From Corticium candelabrum (taxonomy: Eukaryota > Porifera > Homoscleromorpha > Homosclerophorida > Plakinidae), in assembly GCF_963422355.1 (NCBI RefSeq), contig NC_085100.1:64501-128500 (forward strand): a stretch of 64,000 nt of DNA. The letters run 5' to 3'. Numbering within the stretch: position 1 is the stretch's first letter; every line of letters begins with the position of its first letter. Shown in pieces: positions 1 to 24,408 of the stretch. The translations under genes and the position numbers were made by a program. Under the pieces are notes generated by a model. It worked only from the letters and a program-made list of their open reading frames with translations, ran no database searches and was not told the origin of the DNA.

Positions 1-267
1 AAATACAAATCTATGTTGAGCAACACTATACTCTCTGTACATTAACTTCAGGTGTGTGTTACTTAATTTAGACGACCTCTGCAACTCAGTGACTTAACAC
101 CAATCCACTTTCACATGTGCCAACTGATCGACAAGTAGGCAACACTACGTATTGTCAAAAAACAGTGTCAACTGGTGGATGTGCATACAAACAAGTAGAC
201 ACACGAACAGATGTACAAATAGAGAGACGAAAGACAAATGGACAAGTGGGTAAATCTGCGGTTGACA
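1..267. other. 3' flank of the C3orf38-like gene
   Basis: No gene is recognisable here. It lies downstream of the C3orf38-like stop codon on the minus strand and probably holds its 3' UTR. I see no repeat or conserved reading frame. Confidence 0.4.
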
Positions 268-1080
268 TCATAAACTCCACGATTCTGGCAGAGTTAGTAC
301 TGCAGGCTGGTCGGCTGTTGGCTTCTGTGTTGCTTGTCCACGAATAAGATGTAGTCTTGTGAACTTGATTCTCCAGTTGTTTTCCATCATTGGATCCTTT
401 ACTAGTCCAAAGCACTGTTTAAATACACCTGTACACTCGGGTCCTTTATGAGTTGTTCCAGCGACAGTAATAACAACACTGCCATGTGGATTCATCAACC
501 CTTTCACTCCATCTATATCCAAGTTTGCATTGAAGTAAATACCTGAACTAATAAGAAGAGCAAGAGCTTGACTGACATCGTCAGGTCCTGTATGTTCCTC
601 ATGGCCTCCCATGGGAAGAGTGTAGATCGACAGTTGAGCATCTGGCCAAAAATGTTGGGGCCCAAAAGTCATTCTTGGGTCTGAACCAACCTGATGAAGT
701 GCCGAACTAACACCATTCAACATAGAGTAGAACCAAGGAGCAAACTTTTCTGCTAGTTTTTGACCTTCTACTGGTTGAGAAGGTCGGTTTGTAACTTCTA
801 GGATGTCTTGAGCAACAGCTTGTGCACTTGTAATCATTGTTCGCATTACAGAACTTGGGCCAGGAGGGCAAGACTGCAGTGAAGAAGAGGAAACTTGAGA
901 CATCACAGCTGGATATTGGGAAAAGTCATAAGTAGAACAGGGGTAGGCAAATGGATAGTGAGGATCCGTGGGGGAAACAAGAGCACCATCAATACCTGGA
1001 GGATACTAGAAAATGAAGACAACATCAGATAATGGCAAGTTTTGTAAGTGAAATCACGTACACACTTGTACTATCGCCTT

Positions 1081-1124
<44 letters not shown>

Positions 1125-3073
1125 TGTGTGTGTGTGTATGTGTGTGTGTGTGTGTGTAGGTGTGGGTGTCTGTGTGCACTCCACATAAAAATCATTAAAG
1201 GTGCCAGCTCACAAATTCACGCCCACTCATAGACACACACACACAAACTTGAAACCGTGCCTTTATCCACACATTTACACCATTTACCAGTTAGAGATGG
1301 CTTGCTGTTGAATGACAAAGCAAAATCTCAATCTTTTCCTTGTTGCACGTGACTCAAAAATGGGTCTGGAACTTCAAGGCTAGTAGATGTACCAGAGCCA
1401 TAGAAAGAGAGCTCTGAGATGCACAATCTGCATTGTCGGCGGTGTCCAGCACCTCTCCATGGCTACTATCACTCTCCAAGTTTTGGATGCCATCACGATG
1501 GTACGATAATTCTCTGGTTTCCACCCATTTCCAGGTCACATGCAACAAGAAAACGATAGAGAAACCACTGCTTTGTCGTTCAACAGCAAGCTATTTCAAG
1601 ATGATAAATGCTAAATGTGCGGATAAAGAACCTAACAGACTTGTCCTTAGCTTTCTTAAATGTTAAGTACCAGTAGCCAAACTGTCTTGGCTGACAAGAA
1701 CGCGATTCGCCTTTTCTTTATACTACGTAGCAATAAAGACTATGTTATAGAACATGGTGAACCGCAAGACGTCCCCTTGTTCTGCTTCATTTCGTTTGTG
1801 TGCGTCTGCGCGTGCCTGGTAAATCATGAGCAGGCACCTTTAATTAAAGATACCTTCTATTGCTTTGTGCCATGGTATACAATTAACACAACAAAGCTGC
1901 AATACACTATTAAACCAACCAGCCACCACTTACTTATGTGTTGTTGGACAAATGGCTGTCTGTTACTTATTGATCTATCTATCGCTCAACTACTATAACG
2001 AAGTCCATGTGAAGTTCCAGATTGTGACATCTCACTGCACATGCTGCATAGGATGATCTGCTTGAAAACACCTTGGGAAGGCATGTCCTATTAATTAAAC
2101 ATTTACCCTGTCACATATCCACACTTGTCTATTTGTAGTGTGAGGTTATAGTGTAGTAGTATCTAAGGGTTCATATAGTAGTTTGTGTAATTAGACCATT
2201 CAAGCTGTCACGCCTACACGCATGCCAACACCCAGGTTACTAATTAGACGCTGAACTTTCACATGTTTCCACCACAAACAGACACAGACAAAATCTTCCT
2301 ATGACTACAGACATTTACACATCACTTACCTCCACATCAGCCGGAACTCGTGTGATTGCACCGGCGTCTGGTGGTGTTCCCCAAAGATCAAGTACCTTCC
2401 TCATAAGAGTCGTTTTATCAGCGCTCGCCGAAGCATAAATCTGTTTCTCAGCCAAGTACTGAAAAATGTGCTCTCTTCTCACTTTCTTTCTTCTCAACAG
2501 CTGCTTAGCACTTTCGCTATACATTAGAATCGCCTCCAAAGCCTCTTCAAAAGAACAAAACATTCAAAATGAGTAACACAAATCACTGACTTTATGACAG
2601 AAAAGTCCGATCATCAAATCAAATTCAATGAGTCTGTCATGAAATTTCCGTTTTCGGCGTTGTCGTGAGGTGACGGTCATAACGAGATCACGACTGAACT
2701 TGTAACAAAACAAAACCCAAAACCTTTCTCTGACTCAAACATCAGCACGACTGAACGATCGATGTGATACGCAATGAAAGTGCCTCAGAGAAACAACGCG
2801 TAGTTTGAGGAAGACGTACCTTCACGAGAATCAGTAGATACCATTCTGTTACAAACTGTGTCTGTCAGACTAATAATGTCTTCAGTACTGAGCTAAACGA
2901 ATGCAAGAGACAAAGTTCAGTCATTTCCGCTTAGTAAACAGGTCGTAAACGAATAATCACACGATACAGCAACACAAGCTGCCGTCGATACGCGTACATA
3001 CCTTATCGAGAAGAAGTTTGCACTCCCTTCTCTCAGTTTCCGTCAGCATATTACACGGCGGTGGACCGTTCAT
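268..3073 (-). CDS. C3orf38: C3orf38-like protein, four exons
   Basis: Four exons join in frame: 3002-3073, 2820-2892, 2330-2544 and 268-1005, giving about 365 residues (the human protein is about 330). Exon 3 carries the helix AILMYSESAKQLLRRKKVRR, the counterpart of the human AILAYSQSAEELLRRRKV. The last exon carries FGPQHFWPD, GLMNPHGSVVITVAGTTHKG and CFGLVKDPMMENNWRIKF, the conserved NTF2-like-looking C-terminal block of this family. The ATG at 3073 was chosen because the next residues (NMLTETERRECKLLLDKLST) align with the family N-terminus; an in-frame ATG at 3139 is possible. Splice sites are canonical (GTATGT, GTACGT, GTAAGT). The 1.3 kb third intron holds a GT repeat. Molecular function is poorly known; human C3orf38 has been linked to apoptosis control, which I treat as weak family knowledge. 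UBLCP1 follows upstream in tandem, 127 bases away. Confidence 0.9.
1082..1168 (+). repeat. (GT)n microsatellite
   Basis: Interrupted GT repeat inside intron 3 of the C3orf38-like gene. On that gene's sense strand it reads CA, unlike most GT tracts in this window. Confidence 0.95.
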
Positions 3074-3200
3074 TTTGCTGCAGTCAACTTGCAACATATG
3101 TCTAGAATGCGCCTGCTCCAAAACACTTGATATCAACAATATCTATTTAGAGAGTCACACACGTGTTGCAGTTCCGTCAACTAATTAATTAATTAATTAA

Positions 3201-6200
3201 TTAATGACGCTGGAGTTCCTTCTCCCATTTACTGTGGTCCAGTTGAGTAACATCTTTACTATCCGCTATTCTTGTAAGATAATCAAGTAATTTCAAAAGT
3301 TCGTTGTCTTTGTCTCTGTTGAAATGAGCTTCTTTGAATGCTCTAATCTAGAAAGCAAACCAAGGTTATATTTAGAGTTGTGCAGCCCGGCGCCATGCAC
3401 TAAAAAATTAACAGCAATGGTGACGCCCAGTATATAGCTGCCCATCTACATCTCTATTTACTATTTATATATTACAAAATATATTCAAACATGGTTTTCA
3501 GTGGTGATTGAAGCTACCTAGACAAGTCAAACAAAGCTCAACATCTCTCAGTGCTGTGAACTCCACACCTACATGGTCTATCTAGTTTAATTAGTTAGAT
3601 GTAAAGCAACTAAACTAACCTTTATTCCATTGGCAGGATTCATCAAAAAATTTCTTCTCAAGTCATCCACCATCAATGTATTTGTGCAATTATACTGAGG
3701 AAATTTACCCCAAATTACAGCTAATGGTTTCACCTGCAATGCACACCAAGTATAGTCATTTCAAATCAATTACAGTAGACAAATAGACCAACATCAACAA
3801 ATCTTCTCTCCAGAGAATAAACTGTAATAGTAGCAAGACTGCACAGCATGAAAACAATCTTGTAATTCGGATTATTTAGCACTCCAAGTTCCTGCCAAAA
3901 TGACGTAATTGCAATTAAGACACACACTTTCGCTGTCTCACACAAATAGAAATTAATTATGTACACAAACATTTTCTCATAAATTTGAGTAAACGCCACA
4001 TTCTCATATCAATAAAGTCTACAATCACTGCATTCGTCGCAAGGACATTATATGATGGTGTACGTCTTAGAAATAAGAAACAGTTGTTTGTAGTTTCAAA
4101 CCAGTCTGTAAATTCTTAACCAAAAGTAAAGTAATGTCATGTAAAGAAGCCTCCCAATTTGCAAAAACCTTTTGTCAAGAAAACAACTTAGAAAATTTCA
4201 GCTCAAATGTGAACTACAATGACTATTGACTTCAGTTCCATGATCAACACAAAATGATCAGCATATTGTTTTAACCGTGAATATAAAAGTCTATAGTCAT
4301 TCCTATATACAACCAATTGAATCAAATTTAGCTTCTGTGTTCAATATCTTTGTCTGAAAACCATTCATTATTCATTACTTATTACTTAGTAAGAACAACC
4401 ACTTGACAAATCAGCTACAATTCACAACACTCTGCTTAGTCCAATGCACTTGAAACAAAAACATCATCACATAGTATTGTATTGAGTAATGAGTACCTTC
4501 ATTTTGACTTCAACCCACTTCATGCTTGTTGCCGCTATATGAAACAACATTAACAATTATTGCAAGATGTGTAGATGTCTATCAAACAGCAAGTTGACCT
4601 ACACCATATTGCTATGTCATATTGGTCATACACTGCAGCCAGGAATGTGTGGAGATGTGGTCGACTGAGGATCTCAACAGACTCAGCCGTAGATTTGTGA
4701 TCTAACAAACAATAAGAGCAATAACGAGCACAAAACAGTTGTCATCCATTTCTCACCAAACAACGTGTAGTCAACATCAAGAACAAGCAATTTCTTGCCT
4801 GGACGAGACTCATTCAATACATGCACTTGATATTCCTTCACACGGTGTTCAATTTTCTGAAGATATTCAGGTCTAAAAGTATGAATAATATATACGATTG
4901 CAGATGAAGAAAAGACGTTGCATACAAGACATATAGCTATGCCATAAATTAGCTTCGCGTAGCCAGACCCCTTTCCGCCGCTTCATACTTCTGGGCAAAA
5001 AATTCATGTATTAGACCCCCTTCCTTGACACTGCTCACAGACGATTGGATAAGCAACGATATATTGTAATGAATTGAGATATGCATTCTATGGTATCCTC
5101 TACCTTATTTCAACATTATCCTTATTAAATTAATGTTACAAAATTATAAAATACTAACTAATGTTACAAAACTACAACATACTAATTTAGATCAATGTTA
5201 ATGTCATGATTAACCTTTCTTGAATTTGCATTTCATCTTCTATGTCAAAGTCATCCACAACTTCTGTTTGCAAATGCTCTGGTGGGCTTAGAACCTCAAC
5301 TTTCTGCAAACCAAAGCGTAACACATTTATTATGACATCAAGCTACATTGTGCTACTCCACCATGTCTTCTTCTCTTGTGCCCATCATCATAATCTTCAT
5401 TCCATTTTGTACTCCAACATCAATCAGTTTCCTGACATCATCTGCTTCCTTTCCTATAATATCAGCTCTCAATAATGTCAACAGTAGTAACGTAATGTTT
5501 AAATCTATAAATGTTATAAACTATAGAATATCTTCTATTACTGTGAGAACTGGTGTATTTAAAAATCAAACTCTATCATACACTGTACAAGATAAATAAT
5601 TAAGCAAAAGTACTGTACGCAACATACGCAAAATGATTACATTAAACACATATTTAATTCTAAAATTTAACTACTGCAAGGTAGTCTACTCTCAGCCGAA
5701 GCCAAGAGTATGTCTTTGTTGATAGGTGTTCTTGTTCTGCGGCCTCTGAGACACATGATGGATGCGCGTAATAAGGCAAAGCCAATGTGACATCTTATCC
5801 AGTTGATAGAAGTACTGTAGACAACGTTTTGCTTCAGAGACAATAGAGACCCTAGTCTTTTTAAAAACGTTGAAGTTAAAGTGCTGGCACCTCCAGTACA
5901 GGAAAACACAAGGGGAGTAAAAGAAGCATGCTCTATTCATTTCACTCTTTCTTCGTAGCAACGTTTCTTCCGTTGTTCGTGGAGTTTGTAGCCGGAAAAT
6001 TTACAGAAGACTTGTAAGAAGGAGCATTAGGATTGAATATTCTTACGTTAATCAAGACCCATAAAAAGTTTTGAAAACGATTGATTATCCCCTACGTCTT
6101 CCCCTTCTATACCTACATTACTTTGTTCCCAGGCTGAGGGACACTTATCCATCTATCTGCTAACTGTCTTGTTGCCTCAGTCCTTCTGCTTTTCTTATAT

Positions 6201-6313
6201 TGTACACCTTGAATAAACTTTGAATCCACCCATCCCAAAAGTGATGATGGTGGTGACCTTGAGAAAGAGCCCTGGACAAATGACTAGAGCGTTTCATTAA
6301 CACACACACACGT

Positions 6314-6360
<47 letters not shown>

Positions 6361-7291
6361 CATGCACACACGCACGCACACATGCACGCATGCATTCACG
6401 CACATGCATGCACACATGCATTCACGCACATGCATGCACACATGCATGCACGCACACACACACACACTATGTGTAAACTTGTATGCACACAAGTGCGAAC
6501 ACGCACATGCACAAACACGATCTTGAGAATACCTGCTCATATGCCAATGTACCTAAACTTTCACACTCTGACTTGTCTAGTGCAAAGCATATACCAGCTT
6601 GATTCTACCAGACCCAATTAATGTTCACTGCCAACAAAGTAAGGTGTGAATGCTAAGCTGCAAGTTCTACATCGCCAGTATCAGCTATGAATTAAGAGAC
6701 ACAAAATTTGTGAAGTTAACACACATGAAACCAAAACTTCGTCCACATAAAATTCTCTTGCCCCCCCCCCCCCCCCCCCGCTAGACAGTAAACTGTAATA
6801 CACAGATAGTTCTTAATTATTCGAATGTATTGCTACATGCAATGAGTTCAATACAACAAGACAATTTACACATGCAATTAATTAACACAACACAGATAAC
6901 TGAGATGCAAAAGTAGACAGGTAAACAATTAAACATGCAAAACTAGATGCACCTACACTAGCTCATACAACCATGCAGGAAACAATAAAAATGTTCGTAT
7001 AATTTCTGTAGAATGACTGCACAAGTGCTTTCGTTTACAACGAATACTCTACCGCTAACTAATTCATTAATTATTATTTAATTTGTTCAGTATCTATCTC
7101 ACCTTCTATTTCTTACCCTGTTTTGGTTTAGCCTTCAATTTCAGTCGACGTCCTAGCAGGGTCTGTCTGTGCGGTAGAACTCCAGTTTTCTCATAAATCA
7201 TTAGTTTCAAAGAATATACTGTCGTGCTATGCCTCAGCTTATCGAACACAAATTCCTTCCCACACCATTTCACAGTAACACTCAAACTCAT
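3201..7291 (-). CDS. UBLCP1: ubiquitin-like domain CTD phosphatase 1
   Basis: UBLCP1 is a nuclear HAD-family phosphatase that dephosphorylates the 26S proteasome and, in vitro, the RNA polymerase II CTD. The first exon (to about 7106) encodes an N-terminal ubiquitin-like domain beginning [19 protein letters not shown] with [16 protein letters not shown]. The next exon, near 5360-5460, gives [11 protein letters not shown]. The exon near 5215-5304 gives [10 protein letters not shown]. The exon near 4750-4865 holds the catalytic HAD motif [11 protein letters not shown] (DxDxT). Later exons give [21 protein letters not shown] and [12 protein letters not shown], ending [14 protein letters not shown]...KWEKELQRH at 3201. 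All landmarks of the family are in order, so it looks intact. The stop codon lies in an ATTA tetranucleotide run (3182-3204). Intron 1 (about 5460-7106) is 1.6 kb and carries CA and poly-C repeats. Exact exon edges in the middle were not all fixed. Confidence 0.93.
6300..6466 (+). repeat. (CA)n and CATG-rich microsatellite
   Basis: CA repeat passing into CACG/CATG units, in intron 1 of UBLCP1. The sense strand of the gene reads GT. The long HTHT or CVCV reading frames here are artefacts. Confidence 0.95.
6761..6779 (+). repeat. poly-C tract of 19 bases
   Basis: Nineteen consecutive C in UBLCP1 intron 1 (G on the sense strand). Its length may be imprecise because homopolymers are error-prone. 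Confidence 0.9.
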
Positions 7292-7617
7292 CTTCCGTGT
7301 GTATCTACTAGACCGCCTGTGCGACTGTACTAGTAGGCACGCGTCTTATTTGCGCATGCCCGGACAGTGATTACGTAGCTAATCGGAATTGACACGCCTA
7401 CATGTGCTCGTGTACCTCTAGATGCTTTAGTCTGACCACTGCACATATGCTATGCATAATAACCAAACTGACATAAAACCACAATATCTAGTACACAAAT
7501 CTAATTAGACCTTCAAAACACTCAATTGCACAGCAAGAAAAGCAGTACTAGTCATATCTTACTACACTACGTCTTTTGCAGCTTGCTGGACTATACGCAA
7601 AATGCTGTTCTTGCAAG
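7292..7617. promoter_or_regulatory. UBLCP1 upstream region with NRF1-like site
   Basis: This is the gap between the UBLCP1 start and the stop of the BPI-like gene, both minus strand. TGCGCATGCC at 7351-7360 resembles the NRF1 palindrome (GCGCATGCGC), 60 bases upstream of the UBLCP1 ATG. No TATA box is obvious. The far part should hold the 3' UTR of the BPI-like gene. This is motif matching by eye only. Confidence 0.4.
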
Positions 7618-8429
7618 TTATGACTGCGACATGTCATACTTGACATCTGTGCCAATGGCCAAAGATCCCTAGACAAAAATAATATAATTTACATGCTAAT
7701 TAACCTAATTCATAAAATATGGACCAAAAAATTAACACTTCGTGCATGTAATTTTTTTAAGATCAAATCAAATTTCGTTTGCATGTAAATTTATACATAG
7801 CACTTACTTATATTATACGCCTAGACTGAATATATACCACAAGTGTAATTAATGTTTAAAATTTGCACTAAGTTGTTAACAATAAACTACAGTATTAATT
7901 GTATCACACACGTGGAGTTGACGATCTACCTTCATATAGCATTGCATGCTTACCTCCAGCAAAGTGATGTGAGGGTCAACGAATGTCAGAGCACGAACAG
8001 TTGGAATTGGAATACCTTTTGTTTGTATTCCTGTAAATTTAAACCTCAGCATTGATATAAATAATACCATAATTAATACTCGTGGCTACTAAATCAGCAT
8101 ACCGTGAAGTATGAACGGTACTCCAAGATTCAACCAAGCCTCAATGTTTTCTCCCTAAGATGAAAGTCAAGAAATGTAACTAATGCATGCAAGCTCACAT
8201 GTTAGATTGCATACTGAGAAATGTCCAATGATGGAATCCTTCACTGTCACAGCTCCACTGTAGCAACAAGACATTCATTCAATCAGCGTTTTATTCAATA
8301 AATAATCAACTACTAGTAAACCATATAGTTAATTAAGTCTCAACATCACATTGCTTAGTCTATAAGAACTAGAGCTTACTTGCAGGTGACTAAAATTGAC
8401 ATGCAAAGTGCAACTTGCAAACAAACAAA

Positions 8430-8463
<34 letters not shown>

Positions 8464-9860
8464 CGCACGCACATATACACATGCACGCATACATAAACAA
8501 ACAAACAAACAAACAATTAAGATAGCAAACACAGACAAATTAACAGATAGCAAAAAAACCTGTTAAAAACTAACAAATTTACTCACTGTATAACAGTGAT
8601 GTTCTTGGTCAACCCGAGATACAGCCTTCCATCGGTGTTCTCAACCCATAAACCCAATGTGCTATTCAACACCTATTACCAACACATGACAAGCAATTGT
8701 GCAACTGCGTTTATGTTTAAGTTTATCAAAACTAAAAATCTATACAATCTCTAGCATACCTTTTCAACTAAATATACTCAAACTATAAATTTCATATTCT
8801 TCTAACACGTAATCTTAGCTAAAACTAGACAGCACTTGGAGAGCAGAAACCTCCACCAAGGCAGCTAGCTCAGTCCCAAAAACTAATCAAACTGTTCCTC
8901 TATCAAAGTTCTATCATCCCATCAAATTTCATCAAAATCCACCCACATTTAGGAGTAATCCTGTCTACAGACAACAAACAAGCAACCCAATACCGATAAA
9001 AAGATAATTTCCTGGCAGAGATAAATTATTTATGTTAACAGTCATTAGGTGTAATTTCTCAAAATCTAATTATTTCTGACGTTTAATTAATTGTAATATA
9101 CACTGTATAAAGCACTAATTCAAATAATGCACTAATGTCATATGTATAAAACTACGTATTTAAATATTAGTTCTTCATTACCACCAATTAACATACAAGG
9201 CCAAGTGTGAAGACGTAAGTGAGGTTTCCATCTGGATGAATAACATAAGCGATCATATCAGTTGAAATGACCGACTTAATGCTATCAGTGCAGATAGTAA
9301 ATTTTGGAGCTTGTGTAACAGTGACTACAAGTTGCATGCCCATATTTGGAAACTTTGACTTTAGCTGCAAAGAAAGTGAATGTTACAGTTTGTGACCTAA
9401 GCAACCACATCATTTATCAAACCGTTGAGCCTGGAATAAGTCCTGCAATTGTGTCCGTGTTCAGCTGAAAAAATGAACTTGAACTAATCTGTGCAAAAAC
9501 TTATCATTAGTTATACAAGATTTGTCTAAAACTATTACACAAAACGTCTATTCATTTGTTCATGCATATGTGCTCTATAGTTGAGTATAGCACCTCATCA
9601 GACGTAATCTTTAGTTTCAATTTTCCAGATTTCTGATAAACTTCACCAGCACTGTTTAGCATTGCCTCAGTGACAAACATGTAAAACATTTGACCAGACA
9701 AATATGTTGGCACAGAAAGAGGTTGTGGTGAGAAATTCAATGATGGGGATTTATGGTATGAAAACTGACCCTGCAATACACAAGCCTAGCTAAGCATAAA
9801 CAGTGTCCACCAGAAAAAATGCAAGCGCGTGCGCATGCACACACGCATGCACACACGCAC

Positions 9861-9914
<54 letters not shown>

Positions 9915-12805
9915 CACCACACCACACCACACCTCACCTCACCACAAAACATAAAAAAACAAATACATAACCTTTTGTAAAGACTCGAGATAATTACTCT
10001 CAAAGATAGGAGATTGAACTAATCGCAAGTCCAACTGAATGTCATTGCCAACTTCCTCAATCACTATACATATACATTAATTATCATCAAATATACCTAC
10101 TGCCTCTTGATCGATATCATGTGCAAAACATAATTTTAGCTATACATACAGTCCAAAGTTTCCATTGCTTTTTGACCATTTCTGTTCAATGTTTCAGTGA
10201 TCTTTGAGCAGGCCTGCGACAACATGCAAAATTCAGCTGTTGTGGAGAACTTTGATAAGTAACCACAATGACCTGGCTTTGCAAATTTGTTTTGATGGCT
10301 TTTTCCACGTGGCCAGAAAACAAATTGTACAACCAACTAAAAACCATACATTACTACGTATTAATACATTAATTATACATACAGCACTCAAACAAACATG
10401 TCAACAAACATTTCAATACTGCATGAATAAAACTATGTAGGCTGTAAGTTCAAACTACAGTATATAACTAACTAGAATAGACAGGTAAATACCAACAAAA
10501 AAGTGATTTTTATACTCATTATGCACTGCATAATTTAGCAGAATACAACTACAATTTATTAATTAATAAACAATACATTAATTAATTAATCTATTTGTAT
10601 AATAAATATATTAATGTCCATCTTATCATTCAACTTTTTTCTCCAGAGCTGCATGAGTTCTACTCTTTTATATCTCTCGTTTTAATCAAAAGAAAAGAAG
10701 GTGCCAAATCACTTGAGAAACCAACCGATTCGAAATACCTTGCTCCTCCATGAAAGTGAACATCCACATTCTGAACATTGAATTCACATCTCACAACAGA
10801 CGCTGTTGGCTGTCCATTTGCCGTCATTTCTGCATTACATACATAATTATATAATTCACCAACATTAATTCTCTCGCACACACTCGATCACACTGCCCGC
10901 AGCTATAGATAGAATACTTAACATGCACCCATGCACTAGACTCGAGACAGTCTCTCCCCGCCTTCGTCATTCCCCGGATAGTCAATCCTCGCTGTGGAGA
11001 GGATTGACTATCCGGGGAATGACGAAGGCGGGGAGAGACTGGCTCGAGTCTACCCATGCACCATTAGCTATACAAACACTATAATTAAGATAGTAATAAA
11101 ACTTGTGTGAACAAAATTTTTACATTTTTACCTGAAGTTCCTGTCAAAGATAAGTCAACAGCTATTGCCAAATCAATTGAGCCATGGTCAGAAATATGAA
11201 TACTATAAATAGAAACAGCATATAGATATGTGCAACTATATTTAGATGCATTTTCAATTGCAAGATCCTGCAAAGCAGTGTAAACACCGAGTGTATGAAA
11301 CGTCCATTTAATTTTCAATTTTGGTTTTGGAAATTACATTTAATAAAATGGTCTGCAATAACTGCTAAATCAATTTCTTAAATGAAATAAAAAATCAAGA
11401 ATTAAATATTGAATACACATTGTCAGGAACCATTCTTGTTTACAATTGAAAATTGAAAATTGATTAACATGGGGACCACGTGAATGGCAACAAGTAGTAA
11501 TTGATAACCCTCTGCTAATTCAGTTTAATTCATTAGGACAGTGCTGTGGTGTTACCAGTAACACCTAGAGTCTTGTAATTATGTTAAATCTGGAAGTTAG
11601 GTGTCTAGAGAAGTGTTAGCAGGAATTTTCAATAGGTATAGGTGTACATATGCATGTCTACATGACAGACCAAGACAAGACAATGGATCAATTGAACAAG
11701 AACTCTTTCCATGCTGTTCTGTCCAGCAGATATACTAACTACATCAGTTTAATGTTTATCTGAGGGGTCTGCTATACAGTTCAATTATCACTTTTGTGTA
11801 GGCATTCTGTTGAGTAATTTGTGCTACAAAATGCCTAATTAGAGCAAGTGCAGGTTCATAGAAAATTCTGTAGATCTTTACTGCTTTGTTACTAATTTAC
11901 TGCTATTATATAAGCATGTTACTTGAGCCATTTATTTGTCAATGTGTCACCTAGAGAGCACCTAATGTGTGCAAATATGGTCTACAGAGGCGCCTAGCTA
12001 GACATTACAAAACCTGAAGCTTACTATTTTCAATTTTCATGTTAGAACAATGAAAATGGACACAAAACACTAAACTTTTGTTTTCAAATTCTCATAGCTT
12101 TAATTTGGATTAGTTGGCGTTACAATTGCAATTTGTGCTGTTTCTTTTTCTGAGATATTCTAGAAATATCATATAATGTCAAATTTCAATAAATTAAAAA
12201 TCAAATTTCAATGTTGTATTCAATTTTCAATTTTCAACTCAAATTGAAAATTGAAAGGACGTTCTATACACGCATACACGCGTAGTAAACACTCACAATC
12301 CTCTGTTTTTGTAACGCCAGTCAGCCTTCATTCGCAGAGAAACTCCTGATGTTGACACCCGAATACCCGAACCACTGTCCAGACTAATATCCAATGACGC
12401 AACAGTAGCACTCTCCACACGAATACTGCATCACAAATAATACATTAATATCACATCTAGCTATATGATGAAGCCAACGCTGTATCGCTGTGGATAAGCA
12501 ACGTGTCTGACCTGGACAGTGTGTAATCAATTTTGCCAATGGGAGTTCCCGATTCTCCTCTTTGGTCAGGAATGTCCATATGCTGCAGCTCTTCTCGCAG
12601 CAGCTGCAGTGCCAGGTCTCGAACTGAACAAGAATCGACGTCGACTGTATCCTTCGACAGAGAATATGCGTGGAGGCGTGTAATATCTAGACTAACCATA
12701 CTGCAGCCCGTGCTCTGTAAGTCTGACGACAAATCCAGGATTGTTAGCCAACGAGACAGAAACGAGAAACGACAAGCAGACAGTAAGCAATTTCGTCTCC
12801 ATCAT
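7618..12805 (-). CDS. BPI/LBP/CETP-family lipid-binding protein
   Basis: This is a secreted protein of the BPI/LBP family, which binds lipopolysaccharide or other lipids in two barrel-like domains. Exon 1 encodes a signal peptide (METKLLTVCLSFLVSVSLA), then NNPGFVVRLTEHGLQYG, matching the family's NPG-hvhRhtxxGLxY start. After a 74-base intron comes VRDLALQLLREELQHMDIPD, matching the BPI helix after that motif. Further exons give LSGQMFYMFVTEAMLNSAGEV and YQKSGKLKLKITSDE (the linker region near LYQ/AGLVYQEAG of BPI), KFPNMGMQLVVTVTQAP, then GIPIPTVRALTFVDPHITLL and the terminal GSLAIGTDVKYDMSQS. The gene looks full length over about 14-16 small exons, though I did not fix every boundary. Two adjacent ATGs (12805 and 12802) could start it. 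Introns carry CA repeats and a fold-back element at 10937. LPS binding is inferred from the family; lipid specificity cannot be read here. Confidence 0.88.
8431..8490 (+). repeat. (CA)n microsatellite
   Basis: CA repeat, preceded and followed by AAAC units, in an intron of the BPI-like gene. It is GT on the gene's sense strand. Confidence 0.93.
9828..9945 (+). repeat. (CA)n microsatellite with CACAC/CCTCA tail
   Basis: CA repeat passing into CACAC and CCTCA units, in a BPI-like intron (GT on the sense strand), starting about 25 bases beyond the GTTATG 5' splice site at about 9972. Confidence 0.9.
10937..11052. mobile_element. fold-back element, TAG-CTCG family, copy A
   Basis: A near-perfect hairpin of 116 bases: both arms read TAGACTCGAG-CAGTCTC and continue inverted for over 50 bases around an 8-base loop. 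The 9 bases CCCATGCAC occur directly on both sides (10928-10936 and 11053-11061), a target-site duplication. No coding capacity. The termini are shared with the elements at 13345, 19845 and 53457. It sits in an intron of the BPI-like gene. Confidence 0.9.
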
Positions 12806-13506
12806 CCACAACAGCTTGAAGTAGCTAATGGTGTTGTACGTGATAGTCGGATTACTATATGAATAGCATCCAATCAGAGGGTTATAGCAACTTCCGTGTG
12901 TGTAGTGTAGAAAGGATTACTTCCGTACATAAAAGCAGCAACCAATCAGAGCGTGAGACAGCTTTGATAGCAATGTTACTTATATAGTAACTAAAAGTTC
13001 CTTACTAACGAAATTGTATCACATTATCAATTACATCCATCCTGACATGTATACCTCCAACAGTAGCTCATCCTATTTATGCACTATTGCATCACCTTCC
13101 TGATCATATTCAATAAGATCCGGAGAACCCTACAATGCTAGAAATTAATTGCAAAAATGTATGGTTATTGTTAATGTCAATGCAGTTTCCATTTTCAAGT
13201 CTATCTGATAATAACTAAAGATAAAGCTGTGCATCTTGTCATCACATTATATCATACCCTACCATGCAGTACACTACTGACAATCTACTAGTACTCTAAC
13301 CTTCTCTACTCCTAACTCAACTTGTGCTTCAAACATACTACCACTAGCCTCGCCCCAGACGCAATGTGGATTGCAGCCACAGATGTAGTGGTGATGGCAG
13401 CAATCCACACTGCGTCTGAGGCGAGGCTAGACTGCTAATACTGGCAAGTAGGATACATAAAGACGTACAGACAAATTAAACTAAATTTAAGAGTCAAGTA
13501 GAAAGA
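12806..13506. other. spacer between BPI-like gene and importin-9
   Basis: No gene is seen. The right part should be the 3' UTR of importin-9, the left part the promoter of the BPI-like gene. It contains the short fold-back element at 13345-13429. Otherwise it is plain AT-rich sequence. Confidence 0.5.
13345..13429. mobile_element. fold-back element, TAG-CTCG family, copy B
   Basis: An 85-base hairpin with arms TAGCCTCGCC-CAGACGCA and a central ATTGCAGC-like continuation. The flanks TACTACCAC and GACTGCTAA agree at only 5 of 9 positions, so the target duplication is decayed or absent. This looks like the oldest copy of the family in the window. Confidence 0.75.

Positions 13507-24408
<10,902 letters not shown>

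Noticed and set aside
4950-5030. TAGCTTCGCGTAGCCAGACCCC, resembling one end of the TAG-CTCG family
   Set aside because: No opposite end or duplication was found; at most a solo, decayed terminus in a UBLCP1 intron.
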